Under the pieces are notes generated by a model, which saw nothing but the letters and a program-made list of their open reading frames with translations, was not told the DNA's origin and did not search any database. A stretch of DNA of 64,000 nt from Ligula intestinalis (lineage: Eukaryota > Platyhelminthes > Cestoda > Diphyllobothriidea > Diphyllobothriidae). A program made the position numbers and the translations under genes. The stretch is from contig JAYGXS010000008.1 in NCBI GenBank assembly GCA_036362985.1, positions 15,646,534 through 15,710,533 on the forward strand, in the 5' to 3' direction. Of the stretch, positions 32,530 through 44,029 are shown piece after piece. Numbering within the stretch: position 1 is the stretch's first letter; every line of letters starts with the position of its first letter.

Positions 32530-33725
32530 TAATTGAAAAAGGAGAGTCATGTTAGCATTTGTCCTATAGATGTGTTACGCGCAAGTACAATACGCAGCCA
32601 CGTTCACGAAACCCTGACTGAAATTAAGGACTGTGATAATGGGTAGAAAGCATTACTAAAGTGGGTTATAATATTGAGTGGAGTGTAACATAATCCTGAA
32701 ATATGTCAGTCAAGCCAAGAAGACGGTTATTTCTTTCTTTGGTAATCGTCAATCCTTCCTGTCGTTTCTGTTGCGTTTAGGAGCTCCAACCTATAAGGTA
32801 CGCACTTTCAGCTTAAGAAAAAGAAACACATCCTTCTACGCAAGAAATTTGTACACGAAGCGTATTAAATCGTGCATTCAGTATGGACCACGATTCATAG
32901 TCCAGAAAGAAAACTTATAAACCCAGGGTGGAGTGCCGTTACCGATGGGGTCAGTAGAGTGCTCAATAGCACAGTGAGCGCAGGGACTTTGACTTGTGCT
33001 GCATCTACCGCACTGTTCCTCCGTCTTCCCTCACCTATCTGAGCCCAGTATTAAGATAAAGTCAAGGAGACAGAAGCTGAGACCGGGGACTGGTGTTTGG
33101 TGCGATGGGAGTCTAAGTTCAGGCCTGCCACTACATGCTCTATGTGTGGCATTTGTTGCGGGTATCTGGCATCAGTACCGCCTGCCATACCTTCGGCTCA
33201 GATTTTGTCAGCATATCTATAGTGGGTCCCACTTTAAGGATATATCGAACAGACGCCATTCTACCTGAAGAGACGTTGGACGACGTTACTAAGTCGCATA
33301 ATTTAACTAGCAGGAATTAGCGAATAATACGGTGCGAACGTTAAAAACAAAAAGGACGGTAATATAGCCTAACACGTTTTCAGGACGTCCTTACATGCCT
33401 GGTCCACATACTGGTTTTCTATGCTGAATAGGTGGTTCCGTTCTCTCAGGGCGTCACCCTATTGATCCGCCCAGGCACCGTTTAAATGCTGGTGTGGCAC
33501 CAGCTTCCAGCAGGGTAAGGGTTTTCACCAAGCAATTGGAAGTCCAATCAGCATACTAACAATACAATGATGTTAGCTGATTGGTCAAAATTCAAGCCAA
33601 CGTTGAACGTTGCCACATGCTCTTCCTTAAATTTCTATTCTTAGTTTAGGTACGTCAATAGGTAGTTTTTCTTCCACATGTAGCTGCTTTAATAGCGAGT
33701 GTAGTCCTATTTTGGAGAAGGCAAA
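32530..33725. other. Non-coding stretch upstream of the IQ exon
   Basis: Short plus-strand ORFs (32,678-33,320) have no known domain. The missing exon between the 40.5-kb candidate and the IQ exon was searched for here on the minus strand without a convincing hit. Confidence 0.4.
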
Positions 33726-33729
33726 AGTA

Positions 33730-33782
33730 GGATCTCAGCACTCAATATGGTTTTGTCCAATCCATATTTTGTGCTGAGATCC
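33730..33782. repeat. 53-bp hairpin
   Basis: GGATCTCAGCACTCAATATGG and CCATATTTTGTGCTGAGATCC are inverse copies (19 of 21 pair) around an 11-nt loop. It sits exactly at the left border of a PLE C-terminal scrap. Confidence 0.6.
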
Positions 33783-34185
33783 AATTTGGCCAAAGCAAGT
33801 CGCCGCTTGGGAAACGGACAGGCCAACGCCTCATCTTATACCAGAACCGGAGGGCCAGATGACCGGGTAACCATCAGGCCCGAGCCCACAACGCGTGATG
33901 AAGATCAGCAGGTCAGAGGCCGCATGCCGCTCAACTGACCACCAACACTCAAGAAGGCAATTACGGTTAATTTTCGTTGTATGTTTGCAGTAATTACTGT
34001 ATCCAATTAATACTGCAAGCGCCTGTCCATGTGCTACCCTATCTGCTTTTGCTTTCTGACTATGTCTCTGATGTCGAATCCGCGATGAATATCGAGGCCT
34101 CGGGCGAATATAAGTATTGTCTCAGCGATCGATCGTCTTCTTCTCAATTACTTCCTGGGACTCGCATGCTCGCTTGTATTGGAAA
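33783..34185 (+). mobile_element. PLE-type C-terminal scrap and terminal repeat
   Basis: A short frame (GNGQANASSYTRTGGPDD, then RPEPTTRDED) matches the minus-strand frame at 35626-35847 (NVQVNASSNTSAREPDG, SESTTCDEN). It is followed at about 34,000-34,180 by a PLE terminal repeat: TGCTACCCTATCTGC, a decayed hammerhead-like block, then CAGCGATCGATCGTCTTCTT and TTACTTCCTGGGACTCGCAT. The same terminal string recurs at 12.5, 13.0, 26.9, 36.3 and 39.8 kb. Confidence 0.55.
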
Positions 34186-34189
34186 TTTA

Positions 34190-35300
34190 TAGTTCTAAGC
34201 GGCCACACGACCACACACGCAATACAATTTGCAGCTGTCGTGAGCATCGCTTGGTCTTGTGACTCGTGCGATGATAACTTGTCAATCCACCTGCGATTCA
34301 TCAATGGCCGCGATTTCATCATCCGTGTTGAACGTTGGCGCTATAATAAGGCAACAATTAAGCTTGCTGTTATAGTAATTGTTGCTGGCTCGATTCTTCC
34401 CCAGGTGACTGATTTCCTAGTCAGACAAAAGCTAACCACGGAAAATGGGAGCGTTAAGTCATTTTGCTTGTTGATGGACTTGAGTAACTCGTGGTTGTCA
34501 TCCTTAAGGAAGGATTTTAGCCCTATTAAATTTGAAAATATAGCCGGGTCCCGTTGATTGAGCTGCAGCCTGTAAGCTTCCGTTTCTCCTCTTCACCGCT
34601 GCTGCGTGAAAAGCCGGTCGCGTCCGAAGTGATCTTTTTTTCTGACGTAGTTGCTTTTCCCACAACTGCACTAGATCCGGTAAACCAATCTATATCTTGA
34701 GTTTAGATCGGGGCTTTGGTCAAGTAGAGTTGTTGACGAAAGAGCAGTGAGGTGCGGGGCAGGCTGATAGTCGTAAGCCAACCAAACGGACTGAGTTGGC
34801 CACTGAAACGAAAAACGTTTCAACTTGTGGACAAGAGGGTTCGGCAAATAGAGAAAAATGGCCTCCATTTTTCGGAAAAGTGAGATAGGAGAACAATTAC
34901 AGAATAAAAGTTTATAAACAGTCAATTGAAAAACGTATTTTTTCTGTAGCTCATCATCAGGCGGCGAAGGCATGGGAAAGGATTTGCCAAACTACTACAC
35001 CGCTTAAATTATTGTGAACGTACTTGTAATGGTTCAGCCGTCTAACATCCCGGTAACAGCGATAAGCGGTTTGAATAGTAATCACAGCCAGGGTCCGACC
35101 TTCAGGGCCCCTAAAACGTTGTCCCTGTGAGAGATAACATAAAAAGCTTCAAACTGGTTTGCTAATACTACGCAACCAGACCAATTCTCAACAAAATAAG
35201 ACAAATATAAAACCCTCAGGTGGTTGGGTGCTGAGTGTGTGTGAGTGTCTATAAGTCCCAAGAAGTAATTGAAAAGTAAAACATGTGATCACTAACACAA
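34190..35300. other. PLE-related non-coding sequence
   Basis: Words shared with 8.6-8.8 kb and 51.2-51.3 kb show that at least parts of 34.19-34.70 kb belong to PLE untranslated regions. The 146-codon plus ORF here has no domain and is probably spurious. Confidence 0.4.
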
Positions 35301-35599
35301 GATTTTCTTCGAATGACGTTTCGAAGTCCATCGCAGGTCCTTAATAAGAGGCAATAGTAGAGATAACAGCAGAAATGAGTTATTCATGCAAAGGGAGTAG
35401 CCATGTTTGTAGAAAAGTCACTACGCTACTGCACACTTATGATAACTAACGACGACCCTATCGAGTATAATTGCCGGATTGTGCGCTAATTGTTTGATGG
35501 CCGGCGTCCTCCAACCCCGCTCTTCTTGACTTTGCCTTGACAGCGGACAGAGTGTGAAGAGAGTAAGGTAGACTCTGCGTTAACGTGTTTTCAATATAA

Positions 35600-36200
35600 A
35601 CCAGCGCAAGTTACCGCGTTTGCCTTCAGCTTGCTGAAGCTTGTGGTGGACGTCGTCGAAATCGACGGTTGAACTGTGAATGATGGCCGGCGTACGGGTC
35701 ATGACCGGCTGAATTCTCATCACACGTGGTGGATTCTGATGTGATGGTCGCTAGGCCATCTGGTTCTCTGGCGCTGGTGTTAGACGACGCGTTGACTTGT
35801 ACGTTCCTCAAGTTACGACTTGCTGTGGCATCATCGAGCCTTGGCACCGAATGTGCATTGGACAGGTCGTTGCACTTGCTTATAGACTGGGGGACCGTGA
35901 AAAATGACTCAAGTTATTTAGATAATTTTTATCATCCGCGAAAATGTCGGCCTCACCAAATTCAACCATGTGGCCGGATCTCACCGAATTGGCCGAAACT
36001 TGAGAATTGGCGTCCTTTCTATGAACTGCCGTATGTTCGGTAATTAGCGTCATTATCAGTCTTCGGGTTCCTCCGACGATGTTGCTTTGTCCGAAACTGT
36101 ACCAGATCTTATAGATAACTTCAGATGTTTCTTTCTGCGGCAGTGGGTCTTTCGGTTTCATTGTCTGCCGCCTTATAAGTGCCTCTCTGTGCATGTATTA
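35600..36200 (-). pseudogene. Penelope-like element, GIY-YIG fragment
   Basis: The minus frame at 35880-36194 reads EALIRRQTMKPKDPLPQKE, VIYKIWYSFGQSNIVGGT and LITEHTAVHRKDANSQVS, which is a degenerate PLE connector plus GIY-YIG domain (Y-I-G replaced by I-V-G). A second frame (35626-35847) supplies the Ser/Thr-rich tail. A damaged hammerhead-like motif lies downstream at 35314-35349 in the same orientation. A plus-oriented terminal repeat starts immediately at 36190, so two PLE ends face away from each other here. Confidence 0.65.
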
Positions 36201-36309
36201 CCCTGTTTTCTTATAATTTGTATTATTGTCTCTGACGAAGCATCCACGACGGAGCTCGGAAAGTGAGCGAATAAAAATCTTATCCCTCAGACGGCTGGGT
36301 GCAGAGTGT

Positions 36310-39300
36310 GTAAGCACCGTTTAAGTTTAGTTTCAACACGGGTCGAAAATGTGAGCTTAGCCGGGAAGAGGACAACATGTAGAGGCCCTGATAACTTTTA
36401 CTGCCCACTTCCCCTTTCTTCCGACAAGTTGGGGGTGGTGTTGCCCTGTATAAAAGTTGTTCAGTTGACTTGATCCTTACAGACTAATGTGCAAATGACA
36501 ATGACCTGGAGATGCTGCAATGTCACTTATTGGTACCCAAAGCTGAAAATGGGACTTTTACCGTTGTATACAGGCCTCCAAATCGACCTGCGAAAAAAAG
36601 ATCAGCTGTTACTCACCCAACTTCGTGAGGAATGTCGGAAACAAGACAGCATTATTGTAAGCGATTTCAATGCCCCGTCGATTAACTGGGATCTGATTAA
36701 CAGTAAGTGCCCTAGACAAGGATTCGATCAAATGCTATTAGACATGAAATTTGACGAATTCCTGTTTCAACATGTACGAACCACGACTCGAATGTGTGAA
36801 GGTCAGATATCTAGTTGCCTGGATCTACTTTTTACCAAAAGCGAGGAAAGTGTTGATGAAATAAATGTAGGTCCACCCCAAGGTTCTGCTAATCATATGA
36901 CATTGATGTGGGAATCAACGCTGGTGGCTGTCCCCGAAAGAAGCTCCAAGCCATTTAGAAATGTCTGGCGGGGAAACTTTGCGGCAATGAAGTTGACGAC
37001 TGGGCCTGCAAGATGGATGGAATTATTCCGAAGGGGTATGAATGAATGTTGGAATATCTTGGAAGCAAGAATGAAAAACTTGATCGAATTGTACTGTCCT
37101 CTCAATAAATGTTCGACGGGCAACAGACAAAGATGGCTGACAAAAGCGGTAAAAAAGGAGATCCGTAAGAAACACAAGCTGTGAAAGATATTTCAACAGA
37201 CGAAGGATCAAAACAAGCTCCAGGGGTACAGACAACAACGCAATTACTGCAAGAAAATAATCAGAGCACACTAGCCTCGAATGAACTACGACTCTTGGAA
37301 GAGGCGCCGCAAAAACACAAAGCCTTCTTCTCCTACATCAGAAGTTCTACAAAGAATCGTGACCATCTCGCAACTTTAAAAGACAAAATCAACGAAACTG
37401 TGAGTAGTGGCTTTCAAAAAGCCTAAATTTTTTCAGAATCCTTCCAAGGTGTCTATAACACGGAACCACCTCTCCAGCCACGCCCTTTGTCACAAGCCGT
37501 CAACAACTCGATTATAAACACTGTATTATTTACACCGCAGACAGTTTTGACAGAGTTAAAGAAGTTGGATCCTGCCAAGTCACCTGGATCGGATGAGATG
37601 CCAGGGGTACTTCTACGTGAACTATCTGAGGAATTAGCGGAACCACTCAGTATAATTTTTCGAAAATCGCTCGAAGCTGGTTAACTCCCTGAAACATGGA
37701 AGTTGGCAAATGTCGTACCCATCCATAAGGGGGGATCACGACTCTATCCCACCAACTACCGACCGGTTAGTTTGACGTGCATCTGCTGTAAGCTGATGGA
37801 AAGGGTAATCAAAAAATCGATTTTATCTCTCGATTAATTTCGTCACCAAATCAGCTCATTCCAGCATGGTTTCTATGAGAAGAGGTCTTGTCTTACAAAT
37901 CTTATCACAACGCTAGAACACTGGACAAAATCCATGGATGAAGGACACCCAGTAGACGTTATTTATTTTGACTTCACCAAGGCGTTTGATCGAATTCCAC
38001 ATCAGCGACTCATCCAAAAACTGACCGACTTTGCGATAACAGGGAATCTCCTGAACTGGATTAAAGACTCCCTTGGAGATCGTAGTCAAAAAGTTACTGC
38101 AGGTGGCTACTGTTCAGAGTGGGCACCTGTCAAACGTGGAGTTCCACAAGGGTCATTTCTTAGGCCACTCCTTTTTATCATCTACGTAAATGACATCGTG
38201 CGAGAAATTAAATCTGACATAGTACTCTTTGTTGATGATCTCAAATTGTGGAGGGAGATAAAAGACGAAAGGAACTTCCAAATATTACAAGAGGATATAC
38301 ACCGACTACACTGTTGGAGCGACAGTTGGTATATGAACTTCAACCCTAAAAAATGTGTAATCATGCACATACTATCAGCAAGACGACGCAGAACTGCAGT
38401 CTCGCGACATTATATCTTGGGAGGCCAACCACTCGAAACAGTAAGCGTGCAAAGAGACCTAGGTGTTCTTATTAAAGACGATCTAAGTGTCACCGCACAG
38501 AGTTCCAAAGCCGCAGCGAGAGCAATGTCGGTCATGTGTGCCATACGAAGGACGTTCGTTAACTTGAATACCGATGTCTTCGGAAAAGTACATGGAACGT
38601 TCGTGCGGCCGCATCTGGAATATGAGATACAGGCTTGGCGGCCCTGGTTTGGCGGCCCTGGCTTCAGAAAGACATGCGGATTCTTGAAGGTGTTCAAAGA
38701 CGTTCTACCAAGGCGGTCCCTGAACTTAAGCAGTCCACCTATGAACAGCGGCTGACTGCTAAAACCTCTTTCATCTCCATTATAGACAAGCCACAGGGGA
38801 CCTTATAGCAACTTTTCAGTTACTAAGGGGAGCTGGTCTGGATGTCAAATGGGGGATCTCTTTCAAATGGCCCCAAGAAGGAACCTCCGAAGACATGACT
38901 ACCAGTTGAAGAAGGAACTAAGCCAAACAAACCAACGTTCATCCTTCTTCTCTCAAAGGGTCATTCGACAGTGGAACTCCTTGCCCGAGTCTATTGTGCA
39001 TGCACCCACGGTTGACGTCTTCAAGAGACGTTTGGATAACCATATAACACCTTACAGCTATTCGACATAAAATTACAAACAATCACGCTACTCGTTTGAT
39101 TTCAATAGCGTATTTATTTACACTAGAAGATCACAGAGACTGGATATTCAGTAAACATTTGCACGCTGCCATTCCGCAAACGCCTCACCTCTTCAACAAT
39201 TCATTTTCCGAATTATTTCTGTGCACTTTTGCACAACAAAAACAATCTTTAACAATGTTTGCATATTTCACAAAAACTTATGCATTACCGTACCATTTCA

Positions 39301-39360
39301 ATGGAGTTTTTAAGGGCTTCGGTCATTTACTTTAAATATACTGACTGATACTGACTGAAG
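36310..39360 (+). pseudogene. Second CR1/Jockey-type LINE copy, 5'-truncated and decayed
   Basis: The remnant starts inside the endonuclease (GGGVALY in one frame near 36430) and continues VVYRPPNRP, SDFNAPSINWDL, SANHMTLMW, then the RT: KLDPAKSPGSDEMPG, NYRPVSLTC, KRSCLTNL, YFDFTKAFDRIPH, GVPQGSFLRPLLFIIY, LFVDDLKLW (FVDD). Stops occur at about 37,184, 37,424, 37,682 and 37,837, with frameshifts near 36,590 and 38,700. A conserved VIRQWNSLPESIV tail ends at 39,070. The 3' end shows two ACTGACTGAT units (39340-39359). It is clearly related to, but divergent from, the first LINE. Confidence 0.85.
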
Positions 39361-39782
39361 GTAATTTTCTGATAAAATTTCTTGGCGTTTGTAAACAACA
39401 AGCTTGCATATAATTTGACTTATGCTTCAGAAGAGCTCTTCCGTGACCCGGAAGACATGGTTTCGTCACGGCTACCTAAATCACTCATTCTCTGCCTTCA
39501 AACATCCTGTTACGGTGACAAGACGAGACTAAAACGATCGGAGACGGGCTTAACCACGCATTGACTAATAAAGCGCAGTAACTGTATACGAAGCAATCTT
39601 TGACTAAATATGCATAGACATTCTGTTATATCCCGACAGATAGGTGGAAAAAAGTGGGTCGGTTTCTGAGAAGGATAAATGTATTCAAGGTCTACAGAGA
39701 CAGTAGATCCCTAACTCATCGACTTTAGCTTATACCAGTGATTCGAATATTGCTGCCGACAGTGTGCGAATAGCGTCCTAAA

Positions 39783-39870
39783 CTACCCATACAAGCGAGC
39801 ATGTGAGTCGCAGGAAGTAAATGAGAAGAAGAAGAAGAAGAAGAAGAAGAAGAAGAAGAAGAAGCGATTG
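39783..39870 (-). repeat. PLE end motif with expanded GAA microsatellite
   Basis: ACAAGCGAGCATGTGAGTCG starts an inverted PLE end whose usual short GAGAAGAAGA tract is here expanded to about 15 GAA units (39820-39863), followed by GCGATTGAATC. The expansion apparently arose inside the element end. The poly-Phe reading on the other strand has no coding meaning. Confidence 0.6.
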
Positions 39871-40189
39871 AATCTTCTTGTTTTTCTGAAATATTCCAAC
39901 ATTGCCGTGGCGTTCACTGATTGGCCGGCTCGTGCTTGAATGAATGAAGGCAAATTAGCCCGAAACAGTCCTCTATCAAGTAACCCCCAATGGCTGTCAT
40001 CCCTGTCTGCTATTATAGCTTCCCCGACTTCGACCGGGCAGGTGGTTGCCTGTTCGTGACCCACATCACCCACGGTAAGGATGCTTAATTCGAGAAGCCA
40101 ATCGTGGCGGTGTGTGCCTTTATCCATACATATATAATTATATGGGACTCGCCGATCTGATTAAGGAAAATGTAGGTTTCATTTTCGAC

Positions 40190-40338
40190 CTGGAGCTAAT
40201 TTTAGAGCCCTCGCAAGGCAGTCGCATTCCAAAGTCACGGGTTCGAATCCTGGGTGATGCACACCTGAGGTTTGGTATGGCTGGAAGATGACGGCTAATA
40301 AGCCAGAAAAGCCATTCCGGTCTCTCGTGTGTTTGTTT
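40190..40338 (+). mobile_element. tRNA-derived SINE, copy 5
   Basis: The plus strand has CGCAAGGCAGTCGCATTCC, ACGGGTTCGAATCCTGGGTG (good B box) and the body: CACACCTGAGGTTTGGTATG, GCTGGAAGATGACGGCTAAT, AAGCCAGAAAAGCCATTCCG. The 60 bp on its left resemble the left flank of copy 3. Confidence 0.65.
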
Positions 40339-40459
40339 TATCTATTTAATATATATCTATGTCTTCTCCTCTCATGCGCATTGCGCATCAGTTTCCATAG
40401 AAAATCGACTACAAACCAACCGTAAACGAATTGTTAGTAGTGAGTGTTTAGAGACATAC

Positions 40460-40571
40460 CGGAGTACGCACCAGCACCTCCACTTCTTCCCTGTTGATGA
40501 CACAGTCAAGGAGACAAGAGAGGGGAAGTCTGCCGTAGTGCACTTCGTTCTCTGTCGCAAGTTTGAGAAGA
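40460..40571 (-). CDS. Candidate upstream exon of the IQCH-like gene
   Basis: Acceptor TTTTATCCGCAG and donor GTATGT (40454-40459) enclose one base plus 37 codons: LLKLATENEVHYGRLPLSC, then INREEVEVLVRTP. The residues look like genuine globular protein. The single 5' base fits the phase-2 donor of the candidate exon at 45767, completing a Gly codon. It ends in phase 0, whereas the IQ exon needs a phase-2 donor, so at least one exon between 40.4 and 32.5 kb is missing from this model. Confidence 0.52.
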
Positions 40572-41149
40572 CTGCGGATAAAAGAAAATGACACATGTGG
40601 GAGCCATCTCTTGCCTTTGATCAACTACAGGAGATTTGTTCTAGAATTAAACTAGTTAGATGTGCATTAGAGTGAACGTAAAGCGACTGGCTACTACCTT
40701 TGCTAGCTCGCATTCCATGGAAGGGGGAATGTCAAATAACCACAATAAATTAATGAAATCTGCTAATATTTCCAGATTTAACTTGAAAAGTCTCCTTTAA
40801 AAACACATGCTTTCGGCATTTCGTCATCGGACTGGCACAACTGTATATTTACTGAGAACAGTACAGTTTGACAGGCTTAATTAGTGGCTTGCAATCAAAA
40901 CTCACCGTTTTCACGTCGACCGCATGACGAGATCGGCATGTCAAAGAAATTGCACTAGGGCAGGGGGAATTAGGATAAGCTGTGAGTATTAGTCATTAAT
41001 CGAGTACGTTAAGTCCAAATGACGGTCGCTTGCGAGGAGTGAACAACTGTTGGACTAAGCGTATAGAATATCCCCACACAACTACTCATTTTTCCGCCTG
41101 TGTAATTGCATTGATAGTGCAAAACGAAGAGTTGGAGAGTGTTTCTGAG

Positions 41150-41490
41150 CGCCTTATAATTAAATCTCGTCGGTTTTCACACTGCCCGCATGGCAGATTG
41201 GCATGTAGAGTTCATTGGACTGGAGGAGGAGCGAAAATAATGTAGGCTGTGAGTAGTGATTATGGGTCAAGTACGCGGAGTGGAAATCACTGTCGCATGC
41301 ACGGAGGGAATAACTGCCACCACAGGGTGGGGGTGATATGCGATCGCCACCTGACGTCGGCGTCGGCCATGGAAATGATAGTTTCTGTATTAGCGTCTTC
41401 TGACAACACAGCACTAGATTCGCTAGGCATGTGCTCACTGCTTCGGCTGTTCCTAGCATCTATTGCCATAGACCCTAAGAAGTGTTGATT
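41150..41490 (-). pseudogene. Penelope-like element, C-terminal fragment (TAEA/IRL subfamily)
   Basis: The minus frame LGTAEAVSTCLANLVLCCQK, then IQKLSFPWPTPT, parallels the 29.6-kb element (TAEATAIRLRKPVLC..., ALSLAWPT). A GIY-YIG core was not seen. Sequence at 41150-41310 is echoed by 40890-41050 (same order of words such as 'gctgtgagtagt' and 'gtacg'), suggesting a duplicated element end. Confidence 0.55.
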
Positions 41491-42000
41491 GGTGTCTGGT
41501 AGACAATCTGAAAAACTTATTTAGGATCGACTCGGTGCTTTGTATCGACAAGGTGAGCGGGAAACGAACTCTTGATCGATATATTTTCACCTTCACTAAG
41601 TCAGGCCGGTATGTTTATGCGTGCAATTTTTTCCAGGTACCTCGTTGTTCGAGAGATCTCGAGTTTTATTCTTGCACGCCTTGAACAATACTCACAGCCT
41701 ATTCTAATGGCCTCCCTCTGCCCGCAACATGACGTCTACGGGCCGATCTCGCTATTTGGGCAATGTGAAACGATGGGCTGCAGTCACAAGACATTTATAA
41801 AATCCTTTCCAACCGTATTGTTTTATCATTAATGCATTTATACCGGCTGGGTGATGAATGGCCGAAAACATATGTTTGCCAAATAGACTTTTCAAGTTAA
41901 ACAACTAAACGTTTAGTTTAATTATTGTACTGGCCCTACCAAATAAATCAAACCACAAAACAATAACTAATTACGAATAAATAAAAATGTTCGCGTTCCA

Positions 42001-42098
42001 GATATTTGCATGGATAAGGAAAAAGACATGCCGAGCGCCGGATCAATTTGTTCATTGATCCGGTGCTCGACATGTCTTCGTTCTTATCCATGAATATC
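42001..42098. repeat. 98-bp near-perfect palindrome
   Basis: GATATTTGCATGGATAAGG...GACATGCCGAGCGCCGGATCAA (left arm) is matched by TTGATCCGGTGCTCGACATG...CTTATCCATGAATATC (right arm), with about 44 of 48 positions pairing and a loop of roughly 8 nt. It may be a small foldback element or give a hairpin RNA. Confidence 0.75.
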
Positions 42099-42654
42099 AA
42101 TTAAGATTCTTTGGCGTAGAATAAGATAACGATTGAATTGCGTTCACTGCGAGTTGTGGGCAAAGTAACTGGGTTCATGTTCTGAAAATTTGCTAGAATA
42201 AGCATATATATTATACAACCTCAGCTCAGGTTGACACTTGAGGGCACAGGACACCCAGCTGTATTTGCCGGGATGCGCGGCATAAAAAAGGTCAAGAGGA
42301 GTGCCAGTGCCAATCAAAATATGTTTTAAAGGATCCCAAAGATGTAAAACTTTTCAGATTTCCGCTATTATGTGAAATCAATGTTTCATACGACGGAATC
42401 GAGGTATTGTGTAGCAAATCCATATAGGAGAGCTATCTGTTGGTCATATAGATACGTTTGGCCGTAGTATAACTTATCCTGAAAGTTTCCTCAGGTGTAG
42501 CAATAGCTATATTATGGGTAAGGAACTATCGTGGGATGCCCAAAATGCGCGCGAAGCGCGCCCCACTCCAATACGGGCACCTGGTTTTAAGGGGTAGAAT
42601 AAGTGGAGCATATTGGCGGACAATAAACATGCATATAAAGAAAGTCACGCATGT

Positions 42655-42760
42655 AAATTAGGCGATGTTCGCTGACCTTAAACAAGGTCAATGAGGTACA
42701 TTTGAATATTATCACTAACACCTACTGGATTAACGATGGGCGAACAAAATATTGATATGT
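42655..42760 (+). repeat. Short repeat shared with 61.7 kb
   Basis: GCGATGTTCGCTGACCTTAA and AACAAGGTCAATGAGGTACA correspond to GAGTGTTTGCTGACCTTGGG and GGCAAGGTCACTGAGGTACA at 61,735-61,775. It is probably a fragment of a long terminal repeat or another interspersed element. Confidence 0.4.
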
Positions 42761-43734
42761 TGTGTAACTTCACTCTACTTAGAATTTGTAAGTAAGCAGT
42801 AATTTCGACGGTATATTTGAAAAGCCATTATGCTTATTAAGCTAATTTAGGCAGATATTGTACCTAGTAACCTTCCGAGGATCCCTCTGCAATTCAAAAT
42901 CATCATCAATCCCCACTCAACCAACAGCCGGCGCGCAAAAAATTTGAAGCTTGTGGAAAAGACACCCTACTTAAAATTTGTAAGTAATCAGTTATTGCAT
43001 ATCTGGCCTTCCAAGCACCCCTCTTTAATTCATGGCCATATCATGATAAAAACTTGGAAATTGTAACACCTTTGCATATATCTTTACCGGAAGCTGTCCT
43101 CAGTGCATATCTACAGAAAATAATAAATTTTGAAGTTAACCAGTAAAAAATGTGACTTTTAACAATGACCTTCTTCAGGTGGTTATTGGAGTTGTTTTTA
43201 AGGGAAGCTAAACGCTCTCCGCTATTTTATGTCCGAACCCACAAGGTTATTAAGCAATCGGAAAAGTTTCTTCGTTATTTTAGCGATTTTGGGCTCGTTC
43301 TTATAAAGTGTGCCCCTTCTATCTATTTAGGTGAGTGCTTACGTTTGCAAGACACCCGTAGACATATTGACTTGTGTGATTTCTGAAAAACCGTCGTGTT
43401 AGGCGAAAGATTGTTTTGAAGGGCAACAGAACGCATCCAAACGCATTAAAGTAGACACGGTTTTGACATGTATTTTCAAGCCGTTGTTCTTGGGCAACAA
43501 GAACCGTATCGTTGCGAAAATAAATAAAAAATTACACTTACTCTGGTGAATTTATAACGGCTCTGGGAATAATGTATAGCTTGAGAGTGTTTTGAATTTG
43601 CTCAATGACGTTCTTAATCCTAAAACAGTCGAGAGAGAAATAGGTGATTGTAGCATGCACAAGTGAAGCCTGTAAATTAATTGGCAAATTTGTTACATTT
43701 TAAATAAACCATTTCACCCAGTTCGGAAAAACTC

Positions 43735-43830
43735 GGCGGCCTCGGTGGCGTTCGAACCCAAAACCGCAAGGGGAATACTGTGGTGCAGCACAAAACTGCA
43801 ACTCTCATTAGGTAATCTCAGCTAAAATGA
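43735..43830 (-). repeat. tRNA-like fragment with B box
   Basis: On the minus strand GGTTTTGGGTTCGAACGCCACC contains a B-box-like TTCGAA string (quoted in part), with GTGCTGCACCACAG and CCTAATGAGAGTTGC upstream. No complete cloverleaf could be drawn. Confidence 0.3.
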
Positions 43831-44029
43831 CTTCGGAAAGCATTCAACACAGACGCTGGTTGAAAGTGTGAACAAGTGTTTCTGAAGTTTAATTCTGTTA
43901 GGATGTAAGCCGAACCAAATGTTAGCAACGTTTGGAAGCTTTCCTAAGGCGTCGAGCGTAACCACCAATGTCTTTGTTCGTTAGCTCAGATCGCATAACA
44001 GGCGATGGATTTCTACACAAGATGACCTT

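Noticed and set aside
34117..34557. 146-codon plus-strand ORF
   Set aside because: Most of it lies over PLE terminal/untranslated sequence recognised by shared DNA words, so the frame is accidental.
39783..40127. Minus-strand ORF with a poly-Phe run
   Set aside because: Poly-Phe is the antisense of the GAA microsatellite; the remaining frame has no recognised domain.
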